DNA of 51,736 nucleotides from Bacteroidota bacterium. GTDB taxonomy: Bacteria > Bacteroidota > Bacteroidia > Chitinophagales > JADIYW01. The notes beneath the pieces are model-generated. The model did not search any database. It saw only the letters and a list, made by a program, of their open reading frames with translations, and had not been told where the DNA came from. Below, piece after piece: positions 16,311 to 25,062 of the stretch. The stretch lies in the NCBI GenBank assembly GCA_016705125.1, contig JADIYW010000020.1:1-51736 (forward strand). The letters run 5' to 3'. Each line of letters opens with the position of its first letter. Position 1 is the first letter of the stretch. The translations under genes were made by a program, and so were the position numbers.

Positions 16311-18194
16311 TTATAGGTAAACCTCACTTCCTTTCTCTACAAATTCTTTTGATTTTTCTTCCATGCCTTTGGTTAGCACATTTTCTTCATCAAAATTATG
16401 TTCTGATGCATATTTTCTTACATCTTGAGTGATTTTCATGGAGCAAAAATGCGGCCCACACATAGAGCAAAAGTGGGCTATTTTGGCACCATCAGCAGGC
16501 AATGTTTCATCATGGAAAGAACGTGCAGTATCTGGGTCGAGTGAAAGATTAAACTGATCTTCCCACCTAAATTCAAATCTTGCTTTACTAAGTGCATTGT
16601 CGCGATATTGTGACCCAGGATGTCCCTTGGCTAAGTCGGCAGCATGCGCCGCTAACTTATAGGTAATGACCCCTACTTTTACATCATCTTTATTAGGAAG
16701 TCCTAAATGTTCTTTGGGTGTTACATAGCACAACATTGCTGTTCCGAACCAACCAATCATGGCAGCCCCAATTGCCGAAGTAATATGGTCATAGCCTGGT
16801 GCAATATCGGTGGTGAGTGGCCCTAAAGTATAAAAAGGAGCTTCGCCACAAACCGCTAATTGCTTGTCCATATTTTCTTTAATAAGATGCATAGGCACAT
16901 GGCCTGGACCTTCAATCATTGTTTGGATATCGTGTTTCCAGGCAATTTTGGTTAATTCACCGAGTGTCTCTAATTCTCCAAATTGAGCGGCATCATTTGC
17001 ATCGGCAATACAGCCAGGACGCAAGCCATCTCCTAAAGAAAAACTCACATCGTAAGCTTTCATTATTTCACAGATTTCCTCAAAATGTGTGTAAAGAAAA
17101 TTTTCCTTATGATGTGCCAAACACCATTTTGCCATTATTGAGCCTCCTCGACTAACAATTCCAGTCAACCTTTTGGCAGTAAGCGGCACATATCTTAAAA
17201 GTACGCCTGCATGAATGGTGAAATAATCAACACCCTGCTCGGCTTGCTCAATTAAAGTATCTTTAAATATTTCCCAGGTCAAGTCTTCTGCTTTTCCATT
17301 TACTTTTTCTAATGCTTGATAAATAGGTACTGTTCCAATTGGTACAGGAGAATTTCTAATAATCCATTCTCTAGTTTCATGTATGTTTTTTCCGGTGGAC
17401 AAATCCATTATAGTATCTGCGCCCCATCTGCAAGCCCAAACAGCTTTTTCTACTTCTTCTTCAATTGAAGAACTTACAGCTGAATTGCCAATGTTTGCAT
17501 TTATTTTGACCAAAAAATTCCGTCCAATAATCATTGGCTCGGTTTCAGGGTGATTAATATTTGCAGGAATTATGGCTCTACCTTCGGCTACTTCTTTTCT
17601 TACAAATTCAGGCGTTATATAAGATTTGGGCGTGTTTGCTCCAAAACTTTGACCTGCATGTTGATGACAAAGATACTTGGCTTGCCCATTTAAACTTTGG
17701 TTATATTCATCTATTTTCTGATTCTCACGTATAGCAATATATTCCATTTCCGCAGTAATTATTCCTTTTCTGGCATAATGCATCTGGGTTATATTGCGAC
17801 CTTCCTTTGCTTTTAATGGCATTTTTATGTGTTCAAATCTCAATGCATCCAAAGAGCTGTCTTCCATTCTTTCGGAGCCATAATTGGAACTTAATTCAAA
17901 TAATCGTTCTAAGTCTCCTCTTCGCATAATCCATGATTCTCTTAGTCGAGGTAGCCCCTTTTTTATATCAATGTCAACCGAAGGATCGGTATACGGCCCG
18001 CTAGTGTCATAAACCGTAATTGGCATATTTTTTTCGATGCCGCCTCCATGAATTTTAGTGTCATTAAGTTCTATTTCTCTCATAAAGACATTTACTTCAG
18101 GGTATAATTTTCCTCGAACACTGATTTTCTTTGAATTTGGAAAAGGCGAACGGCTTATAGTAGACTCCATTTCAACTTTTTCATTTTTTGACAT
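16311..18194 (-). CDS. thiC: Phosphomethylpyrimidine synthase
   Basis: 627 residues from ATG 18194 (MSKNEKVEME); an upstream GTG at 18212 overlaps thiS and is less likely. ThiC is an unusual radical-SAM enzyme that rearranges aminoimidazole ribotide into HMP-phosphate. Its C-terminal cluster motif C-x2-C-x4-C reads CSMCGPHFC at about residues 573-581. Other conserved stretches are MHYARKGIITAEMEYIAIRE, DYFTIHAGVLLRYVPLT, GDGLRPGCIADANDAAQF and EGPGHVPMH. It is the second gene of the operon, 10 bases after thiS, directly under TPP-riboswitch control. Confidence 0.97.
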   Translation of the reverse strand: MSKNEKVEMESTISRSPFPNSKKISVRGKLYPEVNVFMREIELNDTKIHGGGIEKNMPITVYDTSGPYTDPSVDIDIKKGLPRLRESWIMRRGDLERLFELSSNYGSERMEDSSLDALRFEHIKMPLKAKEGRNITQMHYARKGIITAEMEYIAIRENQKIDEYNQSLNGQAKYLCHQHAGQSFGANTPKSYITPEFVRKEVAEGRAIIPANINHPETEPMIIGRNFLVKINANIGNSAVSSSIEEEVEKAVWACRWGADTIMDLSTGKNIHETREWIIRNSPVPIGTVPIYQALEKVNGKAEDLTWEIFKDTLIEQAEQGVDYFTIHAGVLLRYVPLTAKRLTGIVSRGGSIMAKWCLAHHKENFLYTHFEEICEIMKAYDVSFSLGDGLRPGCIADANDAAQFGELETLGELTKIAWKHDIQTMIEGPGHVPMHLIKENMDKQLAVCGEAPFYTLGPLTTDIAPGYDHITSAIGAAMIGWFGTAMLCYVTPKEHLGLPNKDDVKVGVITYKLAAHAADLAKGHPGSQYRDNALSKARFEFRWEDQFNLSLDPDTARSFHDETLPADGAKIAHFCSMCGPHFCSMKITQDVRKYASEHNFDEENVLTKGMEEKSKEFVEKGSEVYL

Positions 18195-18204
18195 AATGTT
18201 TTTT

Positions 18205-18408
18205 TTAACCACCTGCTACTGCTTTAATAATTAATAAGGTATCATTTTCTTTTAAAATAAAGGAAATCCATTTATCTTTTGGTATTATATTTTCATTCAC
18301 CGCCAATGCAATTCCTGTCCCTTCGTTTTTTAGTACTAAAGAAATAAAATCATAAACTGAAGTATTTTCTTCAATATCATAAGCATCTTTATGTACAAAA
18401 ACAGTCAT
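18205..18408 (-). CDS. thiS: Sulphur carrier protein ThiS
   Basis: 67 residues, ubiquitin-like fold. It ends in the required Gly-Gly (KAVAGG), which is adenylated and turned into a thiocarboxylate that donates sulphur to ThiG. The adenylating enzyme ThiF is not encoded in this window. It is the first gene of the operon; its ATG lies 57 bases past the riboswitch aptamer. Confidence 0.94.
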   Translation of the reverse strand: MTVFVHKDAYDIEENTSVYDFISLVLKNEGTGIALAVNENIIPKDKWISFILKENDTLLIIKAVAGG

Positions 18409-18464
18409 TTATTTGGCAATGTATTTTACCCTGAGCGCTTTTAGGAGCACGAACATAATCGTTC

Positions 18465-18544
18465 ACTCATTCCCTTCGACGGCATTACCCGAATCAGGTT
18501 CAAAGGGTTTATATTCTCAGCCCAAAAAAGGACACCCCCAGAGT
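18465..18544 (-). promoter_or_regulatory. TPP (Thi-box) riboswitch
   Basis: Read on the minus strand the segment carries the TPP aptamer: ACTCTGGGGGTGTCC, then GGGCTGAGA, CCCTTTGAACCTGAT and the 3' GGGTAATGCCGTCGAAGGGA. P1 closes with ACTC (18541-18544) and GAGT (18465-18468). Between the aptamer and the thiS ATG a short GAAC/GTTC hairpin follows but there is no stem with a T run, so control is probably at translation initiation rather than by termination. When TPP is plentiful, thiS and the genes behind it should be turned down. Confidence 0.95.
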
Positions 18545-18552
18545 TGTTGGTA

Positions 18553-18560
18553 TAAAGTTA
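18553..18560 (-). promoter_or_regulatory. Possible promoter of the thiamine operon
   Basis: On the minus strand TAACTTTA matches seven of eight positions of the -7 element. A start about six bases on falls at 18546, exactly where the TPP aptamer begins. A TTTG lies upstream but at 22 rather than 19 bases. Confidence 0.4.
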
Positions 18561-18599
18561 GTTTTTTTTGACTTAAAAAAAACAAATTGGACAATTAAA

Positions 18600-21500
18600 T
18601 TAGCGAATAATAGAAATAACGCCTACTGTAGATAATTTCCCTTTTTCGTTTTTCATTCCCTCCCAAGCAGTTCCATTTTCAAAAATGGCTCTAATTTTCC
18701 AAACATAAACGTCTTGCGGTACAATCTGACCTTTGAACGTTCCATCCCAAGCCTCAGCAGGAGAGGAGTCAATTAGCTGTTCTGACTCCCAGATTAAATC
18801 GCCATACGTAGAAAAAACCTGTACTTTGTATTCCTTTAATCCAAAACCTTTTGGCTTAAATAGGGAGAACTCAGCGCCAGACAAATCGGGCACTAAAGCA
18901 TTAGGGACAAATAATTTACCTGTAAAATCAACGGTTATAATTTTTTCGATAGAATCGTTACAATCAAAATCATTAAATCCTTTTAGTTTTACAACATAAG
19001 GTTTAGGTTCATCATATATATGCGTCGGATTCATTAATGTTGAAATTTGACCATCACCAAATTCCCATAAATAAGAAGAAGCATTTGTCGAGGTATTAGT
19101 AAAATCAACCGTTCCATTCTCAAGTCCATTTTTTATTTCGAAATCAAAATCGGCAGTTACTGTTGGGAAAATTTCGATATAATTTATTTTATTTATGGAG
19201 TCAAAGCACTTTCCGCTTTTTGAAACAACTAAATTAATATTATAAAATCCGGGATTGCTAAATGATTTAATGGGGATTAAATTATTTGAAAAAGTACCAT
19301 CACTAAAAGTCCAAAAAAAGTTATCAGCGCCAATACTCTGATTTTCAAATTCAAGTAATTCATTGGTGCAGGCTGCATTATTTGGCACATTAAATTGTGC
19401 GATAGGATTTTGAATAATATTAATAGATTTTGAAACGGTGTCTTTGCAACCATTAATTGTGGTGCCAATTAAATTTATTTCATAATCTCCATTAAGGCCG
19501 TAAGTATGTTGGATAGATTGACCCATGTTAATCGCTCCATCACCTAAAGTCCAATCGAAATTAATAGCAATACTACTTTGTGCAACCAAGTTTATTGATT
19601 TGTCAGAACATGCATCCATAGGTGCCAAAATGACCAAATCAGGATTCGGAAACACCTTTATAGGAAATGAAATTGTATCTCTACTACATTGACTAATGGC
19701 TACTAATTTTACAAAATAAATTCCCGCAACATCAAAAATATAAGAAACATCATTTAAATTGGAAAAGGATCCATTTTCAAATTCCCACACAACAGTTGAA
19801 CCAGGCGTGCTAAAATTTTTAAACTGAACCTTTAGTGGCAAGCAACCACTATCTTTATCAATAGAATAACCTGCTTTGACATCTTTGCCTTTTACGAATA
19901 TTTCTTTTACTACTGTGTCGGTATTGCATTTATTTTTAGCAATAAGTTTTATGTTAAAGATGGTGTCATTATTGGCAAAGAATATAACTGGTGAAGGATT
20001 ATATTCAGTTGAAGTGGTTCCGTTTCCAAAATCCCAAATAACCTCATCTGGAGAACCAATGGAAGTATTAAAGAATTGGGCAGTAAAGGGAGTGCAACCT
20101 TCCATGTTTGGTATTCCGAAATCTGCAATAATTGTTCTCGAAACAGTAATAGTATCTTTAACAATGGAAATACCACATTGAGATTTTACAGCAAGTGTAA
20201 CAATATAAATAGTGTCAAATAGGGTGCCTTGAGTATAGAATATAGGCGGCGGTATCATGCTTGAATCGGTGATGCCATTTCCAAAATCCCATGCGTATTC
20301 TAATCCTGGTACTTTGGGATTTGGAGCAAAGTTGGTCAGAAGTCCTCCACATCCATCGTCCTTTGATGCAACTATTTTAAATTCAGGCTTTGTAATAATA
20401 CTAATTTTTGAAAACACAGTATCTAAGCACCCAAAAACATTTTGAGCAAAAAGAGAAATATTAAATTGTCCAGTATCACGATAAATATAAGTTATTGTTT
20501 TTCCACTAATAATACCACCATCGCCCATGTTCCAAAGTGCTTGATTTAAATTTGAATCTAATACTTCGAATTTGAAAGTATCACCCAAACAGATTTTTCC
20601 AAGGTCAGTAGGCAAATTGAAAACTGGAATCGGGTTGATCCGCACAGGTGTAGTTACTGTATCGCTACATCCATTTAATGAGGTAAAAACATAATAAATT
20701 GAAGTGTCATTTACAGCTACAAGTGCAGGGTCAAATTGCCCAGTTGCAGCATTTACAATACCTGGGCCATACCAATATCCTCCAATTGGGGATTGGCCTG
20801 TAAGGTTGAAAATTGGATTATTTTTACAAAGGGTTATAGGTGGACCAGCATCGGCATTTATAGGAGATTTAATCGTAATATTCAAATCTAGAGTGGTAAG
20901 ACAGCTGACTGTGGTAATTTTATAGTTTACTTTTACTGTGTATTGTCCTGTGCCTGATGTTTGTGTCGGGCTAAAAATTCCTAAAATAGAATCAATTATT
21001 CCTGGACCAGACCATATACCGCCCAATTGATTACTTGTTAATTGGAATGGGGCTGAGTTTTTACAAACTATGGTGTCTGGGCCGAGTAAAATGGGCGATT
21101 CAATGATTGTTAGTATTTGTTTTGCTGTGTCTGTTCCACATTCATTCGTTGCCACAGCAACCACATTATAAATCCCTGGGTTATTATACAAAATATTAGT
21201 TGGATAAACGCCATTAAATGAAGCAGGGTTGGCTCCAGGGAAACTCCAATTTACTTGCGAAATAACTGAAAACCCGGAATCATAATCTACAAATGGGGAA
21301 TAGATTAAATTATCACATTTGCCTGTGTCGGGGCTTATCGAAATATTTGGTGGGCCTTTTATGTTAAGCACTGTATCCCATTTAGAGGAGCCACATGGAT
21401 TTGTAGCAGACAAGGAAATGGTATATTTTCCTGATTTGCTAAATAAAAATCGTGGTTCAAAGGATTGATTTGAGGTTCCATTTAGATAAGACACGCCAAT

Positions 21501-22838
21501 ATTTGGAGAAACGGTCCAATTGTAAGTTGGGTCGTCACCGAGTGAATAATTATTAAAAGCAACATTCACTGGTGCGCATGCGCCAAAATTCCCACTTGCA
21601 CTAGCTAAGGCAGTAGGCTCTATTTCTAATAAAACGGTTTGTGTGATGGAATCGATTCCACATTTATTTTCCACTACCATAGTTACTTCCCAAGGGCCAT
21701 TGCTAAAAAATAAGACCTTAATAGACTTTACACTATCCATAGGCCCTTGAACCAATTGCCACCCTGTATCGGGTTCTATCCGCCAATCGGCAACAATGAT
21801 TGGTGAGCAGGAGCCATTTGTATTATAGTCGGAGCCCAAAGAAGTATTTGTAAAAGTGATGACCTCATTTTGACACAAAGTGCTAGGTTTGATAGAAAAA
21901 CTAGGCAATGGCGGGGTGCCAATTGTAACAGGCTTTACCTCAGCTGATTTTTTACTACATACATTAGATGCTACAATTGTAACACTGAAAGCATTAGGAT
22001 ATGAAGGGGTTCCAGGAACATTGCTACCACAAGAGGTTTCGAGGAAAGTGTAATTGAATGTTGGAGGTGGTGGATGGTTGAAAGAATATACTTTTACGCC
22101 ACCAATAAAAACATCATACTGGGTTGTGTTTAAATTCCCATCAGTTCCTGTAACTTGAAATCCAAGGTTTACGGGAGCACATAAGCCAATAGTGGTACCC
22201 AAACTAATAATTCCTACGTCAGGGTTGCTGCCATTAAAAACGATATATTCTCGGGTTACAGTATTACATGTGCCAAATCCTGTGCCTGTAACAGTATATT
22301 TAATGATAAACTGACCAAGAGTAGTATAAGTATGGTTTATATTCGTCCAAGAATTTCCATTGAATGTAGCTGTACCATCACCCCAATCGATTGAATAGGA
22401 AACATTATTAGCAATTGTTGCACTTCCATTACTTAAATTGATAGTATAATTTGGTTGAGTGGTAGTTGCTGTGCAATTTCTAAAGGGCTCACTTGCGTTT
22501 GCGTCTACCAAAAGGGCGTCAGGTGCTGGATTAACGGTTATTGTTTGTTCGCTACAAAGTGTTGTTCCATTAAATAATCTAATTTTATAGGTCATTACAG
22601 AAAGGGAACCAGGGTATGCATGAGATAGGTTAGTGCCATCTTCTTTCGGTGTGCCATCCCCAAATTGAAACTTATAATCGAAACTGGCGTCAGGATTTAA
22701 TACGACGACATTAACATTTTCTGAACCACAAACATTTAAACTTGAAACGAAGAAATCACATTGACCATATGCTTTTACTATTGTTATGAATAACAAAACT
22801 AAAACGACAGGAATATTTTTTTGTAAAGTTTTTATCAT
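18600..22838 (-). CDS. Giant PKD-repeat protein with gliding-type T9SS C-terminal domain
   Basis: 1412 residues. A signal peptide (cleavage after KAYGQ) is followed by many PKD beta-sandwich domains, recognisable by W-x-F/W-G-D/N-G and the YxxxGxYxVxL strand, for example FKFEFGDG-like motifs near residue 58, WNMGDGG, AWDFGNGITDS, IWDFGNGTTST and YLWEFGDGQIS near 1290. Two central repeats read GGIWSGPGI and GGYWYGPGI. The last ~100 residues (from FVPNALVPD to WKIRAIFENGTAWEG) are the gliding-motility-associated, type B T9SS sorting domain. The protein should cross the outer membrane by the type IX system and act as a surface adhesin. The stop of its SprF partner abuts its start codon. Confidence 0.9.
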   Translation of the reverse strand: MIKTLQKNIPVVLVLLFITIVKAYGQCDFFVSSLNVCGSENVNVVVLNPDASFDYKFQFGDGTPKEDGTNLSHAYPGSLSVMTYKIRLFNGTTLCSEQTITVNPAPDALLVDANASEPFRNCTATTTQPNYTINLSNGSATIANNVSYSIDWGDGTATFNGNSWTNINHTYTTLGQFIIKYTVTGTGFGTCNTVTREYIVFNGSNPDVGIISLGTTIGLCAPVNLGFQVTGTDGNLNTTQYDVFIGGVKVYSFNHPPPPTFNYTFLETSCGSNVPGTPSYPNAFSVTIVASNVCSKKSAEVKPVTIGTPPLPSFSIKPSTLCQNEVITFTNTSLGSDYNTNGSCSPIIVADWRIEPDTGWQLVQGPMDSVKSIKVLFFSNGPWEVTMVVENKCGIDSITQTVLLEIEPTALASASGNFGACAPVNVAFNNYSLGDDPTYNWTVSPNIGVSYLNGTSNQSFEPRFLFSKSGKYTISLSATNPCGSSKWDTVLNIKGPPNISISPDTGKCDNLIYSPFVDYDSGFSVISQVNWSFPGANPASFNGVYPTNILYNNPGIYNVVAVATNECGTDTAKQILTIIESPILLGPDTIVCKNSAPFQLTSNQLGGIWSGPGIIDSILGIFSPTQTSGTGQYTVKVNYKITTVSCLTTLDLNITIKSPINADAGPPITLCKNNPIFNLTGQSPIGGYWYGPGIVNAATGQFDPALVAVNDTSIYYVFTSLNGCSDTVTTPVRINPIPVFNLPTDLGKICLGDTFKFEVLDSNLNQALWNMGDGGIISGKTITYIYRDTGQFNISLFAQNVFGCLDTVFSKISIITKPEFKIVASKDDGCGGLLTNFAPNPKVPGLEYAWDFGNGITDSSMIPPPIFYTQGTLFDTIYIVTLAVKSQCGISIVKDTITVSRTIIADFGIPNMEGCTPFTAQFFNTSIGSPDEVIWDFGNGTTSTEYNPSPVIFFANNDTIFNIKLIAKNKCNTDTVVKEIFVKGKDVKAGYSIDKDSGCLPLKVQFKNFSTPGSTVVWEFENGSFSNLNDVSYIFDVAGIYFVKLVAISQCSRDTISFPIKVFPNPDLVILAPMDACSDKSINLVAQSSIAINFDWTLGDGAINMGQSIQHTYGLNGDYEINLIGTTINGCKDTVSKSINIIQNPIAQFNVPNNAACTNELLEFENQSIGADNFFWTFSDGTFSNNLIPIKSFSNPGFYNINLVVSKSGKCFDSINKINYIEIFPTVTADFDFEIKNGLENGTVDFTNTSTNASSYLWEFGDGQISTLMNPTHIYDEPKPYVVKLKGFNDFDCNDSIEKIITVDFTGKLFVPNALVPDLSGAEFSLFKPKGFGLKEYKVQVFSTYGDLIWESEQLIDSSPAEAWDGTFKGQIVPQDVYVWKIRAIFENGTAWEGMKNEKGKLSTVGVISIIR

Positions 22839-23921
22839 TTAAAATAATCTAATTGAATTTTTTCCTCCAAAATCATAACATTTCTGGGGTTTTGAGCCCC
22901 GTGACTTGAGTGCCGATTTTAATAGTTCCACTTCAGGAAAGGTCATCCTTAAAGTAACTTCATGCACTCCTCTTGATTTAGTACCTAAGCCTGACATATT
23001 AAAGTCATAACTGTAGCCAACAATATAATTCAAGTTTTCGCCCATATATCCATTATAACCACCAGTAAATATCAAAGTTCGTGTGTTTTTATTCGTAAAG
23101 AAAGTATTGTGTTTGTAAAATAAACCAATATATATTGGGTCGTAACTGTTAAAGAAACCATATGTAAGCTCTTTTAGTCCTGCCTGATAATCAAATTTAA
23201 AAACGGGAGATAAGTAAAACATAGATTTCTTCTTTTTTGCCGAAAAATTCATGGGAAACATTCCTCCATAATGAACAGTGTAACGAATAGGTAATTTAGT
23301 TTCAATGTTTTCAAATGAAACGACAGGAGAGGTAAGATGATGTGTGGCGAACCCAACTACATTATGGTATTTCATTTTTCTATAAGTCCATCCAAATTTT
23401 AGTAAAGCTCCCGCATCTAAATCAAAGTAATTTATTTTTTGTCGAATTAGTTGCGCACCTGTTCCATCTGTTACACCTATTATTGGGTCAATTTGATCGC
23501 TAAAAATTAATTTTGATGGGTCCAAATTTTTATTTACAAATGACCCAGCTAAACCTACATTTAAATTTACCGTTTTTGACAATTTTATTATATAGCTATA
23601 GGCGCCCATTACCTGAGTTGTATTTACAATTTTAGCTTCTCTATTTTGCATAACCATAAACCCAACTCCTGAAGACAACCTAGTAGATCTCACATCTAGG
23701 GCCACACCATAGGTAGTAAATCCGCCTGGTATGGCACCCCACTGATACCTACTTACGGCGGCTATGTTTAAACCTGATTCAGAGCCTGTTGAGCCTGGAT
23801 TAAGATATATTCGTTGTGCATAAAACTGGGCATAACTTGGGTCTTGTGCAAATAAATTCATTTTGCAAACTAATAGTATCCCCAACAGATACCACCTATT
23901 CTTAAAAAAGAATTTCCCCAT
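22839..23921 (-). CDS. PorP/SprF-family outer-membrane protein
   Basis: 360 residues. Signal peptide, then the family start QDPSYAQFYAQRIYLNPGSTG near residue 26, with the conserved YLNPA/G motif, and beta-strand-rich sequence to the end, as expected of an outer-membrane barrel. In flavobacterial gliding, SprF is needed to deliver its partner adhesin SprB through the type IX system. Here the partner is the PKD giant directly downstream; the two genes abut with no gap, so they are one transcription and export unit. The porA-to-T9SS core genes are not in the window. Confidence 0.9.
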   Translation of the reverse strand: MGKFFFKNRWYLLGILLVCKMNLFAQDPSYAQFYAQRIYLNPGSTGSESGLNIAAVSRYQWGAIPGGFTTYGVALDVRSTRLSSGVGFMVMQNREAKIVNTTQVMGAYSYIIKLSKTVNLNVGLAGSFVNKNLDPSKLIFSDQIDPIIGVTDGTGAQLIRQKINYFDLDAGALLKFGWTYRKMKYHNVVGFATHHLTSPVVSFENIETKLPIRYTVHYGGMFPMNFSAKKKKSMFYLSPVFKFDYQAGLKELTYGFFNSYDPIYIGLFYKHNTFFTNKNTRTLIFTGGYNGYMGENLNYIVGYSYDFNMSGLGTKSRGVHEVTLRMTFPEVELLKSALKSRGSKPQKCYDFGGKNSIRLF

Positions 23922-23967
23922 TGGTGGTGTTTTAAAAAAAAACGATACTTTTGTTGAGATAAAAAAT

Positions 23968-23975
23968 CAAAAATA
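23968..23975 (-). promoter_or_regulatory. Promoter -7 element for the sprF-PKD pair
   Basis: Minus-strand TATTTTTG matches TAnnTTTG exactly, giving a leader of about 40 bases before the sprF ATG at 23921. A TTTG is 15 bases upstream, closer than the usual 19. Confidence 0.45.
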
Positions 23976-24036
23976 AAGTAATCTTTAAGACAAAGTTAAA
24001 TAATTATATATAATAAACAAAATTAATACAAAAAAA

Positions 24037-24405
24037 ATGAATTTAATTATCTTAAACATTCACATAGTAGTTACAACACTTTACTTACTAAACTACTTAA
24101 TCAAATCAGGTTTGTTTCTTTTAGGAAATAGAGATACATTTAGAATATACAGGAAACGAACGATGTGGGTAGAAATGGTATTTCCTTTATTGTTTATCGG
24201 AACTGGTATCTATAATTTAGTTAAAGTTGGGGGTTTTGGAAATGTTGGCACTTGGTTTCATATTAAACTGACGCTGGTATTGTTGTCAATTCCTATCGGT
24301 ATAATAGGGATGAAAAAGGAAAAAAAACCATTAGTAATACTTTCTATACTAATTTTGGTTTACGTTTACTTAATTGCTTGGACAAAGAACCCTATGATTT
24401 TCTAA
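24037..24405 (+). CDS. Small four-helix membrane protein, SirB2-like
   Basis: 122 residues with four predicted membrane helices at about 3-25, 45-65, 70-92 and 98-118. Conserved-looking polar spots are H9, the loop RIYRKRTMW at 38-46, WFHIKL near 74-79 and the C-terminal TKNPM. This arrangement resembles the SirB2 family and the CopD-like helices, both of poorly known function. The neighbouring plus-strand gene encodes a periplasmic heavy-metal-binding protein, but each has its own transcription signals. The family call is tentative; the membrane topology is firm. Confidence 0.5.
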   Translation: MNLIILNIHIVVTTLYLLNYLIKSGLFLLGNRDTFRIYRKRTMWVEMVFPLLFIGTGIYNLVKVGGFGNVGTWFHIKLTLVLLSIPIGIIGMKKEKKPLVILSILILVYVYLIAWTKNPMIF

Positions 24406-24415
24406 AACACTAAAA

Positions 24416-24440
24416 AAGGTTATATTTAAATTATAACCTT
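24416..24440 (+). other. Perfect 9-bp AT-rich hairpin after the SirB2-like gene
   Basis: AAGGTTATA and TATAACCTT form a perfect stem with a seven-base loop. On the plus strand no clear T run follows, so it may be a weak terminator or an operator; it overlaps the -33 region of the next gene's promoter. Confidence 0.4.
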
Positions 24441-24469
24441 GATTATTAAACTATTTTTGCTTACTTTTG
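24438..24469 (+). promoter_or_regulatory. Promoter of the secreted HMA-domain gene
   Basis: CTTG at 24438-24441 lies 20 bases before TACTTTTG (24462-24469), an exact TAnnTTTG; a second exact match, TATTTTTG, is at 24452-24459. The ATG at 24489 is about 14 bases after the expected start. The upstream hairpin at 24416-24440 overlaps the -33 element. Confidence 0.55.
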
Positions 24470-24488
24470 TTTAACAAATAAATTATAT

Positions 24489-24929
24489 ATGAAAAATAAA
24501 ATTCTATTATTGACAATTGCATTATTTATAAGTCTTGGAGTAAATGCGCAATGTTCTAAAACAGAAAAAAAGGCTTGTTGTAAATCCAAAACTACTTCTG
24601 AATCACAATCAACAACAACTACTAATGGTGGTATGTCCACTGTGGATTTAAAGGTAGTTGGAATGCACTGCGGTGGTTGCGAATCTAAAGTAAAAACGGT
24701 TTTGCAAGGTATTGAAGGAGTTGATGAAGTGAAAACTGTTTCAGCTACTGAAAATAATGCCATACTTACCTACGACCCAAGCAAAGTTACTGAAAGTGAA
24801 TTGGTAAAAAGTCTTTCGGAGAAAACGGGCTATCAAGTGTCAGTTAATACTTCCGCAGGTACAAATTGCACTAAAGGTACAAAGACTTGTCCTAATTCAG
24901 GCAAATCTTGTCCTGGTTCAAAACCATAA
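24489..24929 (+). CDS. Exported heavy-metal-binding (HMA) protein with cysteine-rich ends
   Basis: 146 residues. The signal peptide (cleavage after GVNAQ) leads into a cysteine-rich stretch (C22, C30, C31), a Thr/Ser linker and one HMA domain at about residues 50-120. The metal motif is GMHCGGC, with C61 and C64, as in CopZ and MerP. The C-terminal tail has three more cysteines in TKTCPNSGKSCPG. Unlike cytosolic CopZ, this protein should be in the periplasm, like MerP, and probably binds copper(I), mercury(II) or a similar soft metal. No metal ATPase or regulator is adjacent. Confidence 0.85.
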   Translation: MKNKILLLTIALFISLGVNAQCSKTEKKACCKSKTTSESQSTTTTNGGMSTVDLKVVGMHCGGCESKVKTVLQGIEGVDEVKTVSATENNAILTYDPSKVTESELVKSLSEKTGYQVSVNTSAGTNCTKGTKTCPNSGKSCPGSKP

Positions 24930-24945
24930 TTTAAATCAAAATACT

Positions 24946-24984
24946 AAAAGGGTTGCTAATATTAAATTGGCAACCCTTTTTTAT
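24946..24984 (+). terminator. Rho-independent terminator after the HMA gene
   Basis: AAAAGGGTTGC (24946-24956) pairs perfectly with GCAACCCTTTT (24970-24980) and runs into a T-rich tail. Confidence 0.9.
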
Positions 24985-25043
24985 TTGTCCAAATGTTAAA
25001 ACTCAATTTACACAACAATTAAGAAGTTAAAAGTTAATTTCCA

Positions 25044-25051
25044 TATCTTTG
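25044..25051 (+). promoter_or_regulatory. Promoter -7 element for the glycan cluster
   Basis: TATCTTTG matches TAnnTTTG exactly. The ATG at 25063 follows after 11 bases, giving a leader of about six bases. No TTTG is seen at -33. Confidence 0.5.
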
Positions 25052-25062
25052 TACTTCCCAAA

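Noticed and set aside
19876..20181. Plus-strand open frames inside the PKD giant gene
   Set aside because: Shadow frames of a long, intact coding region on the other strand.
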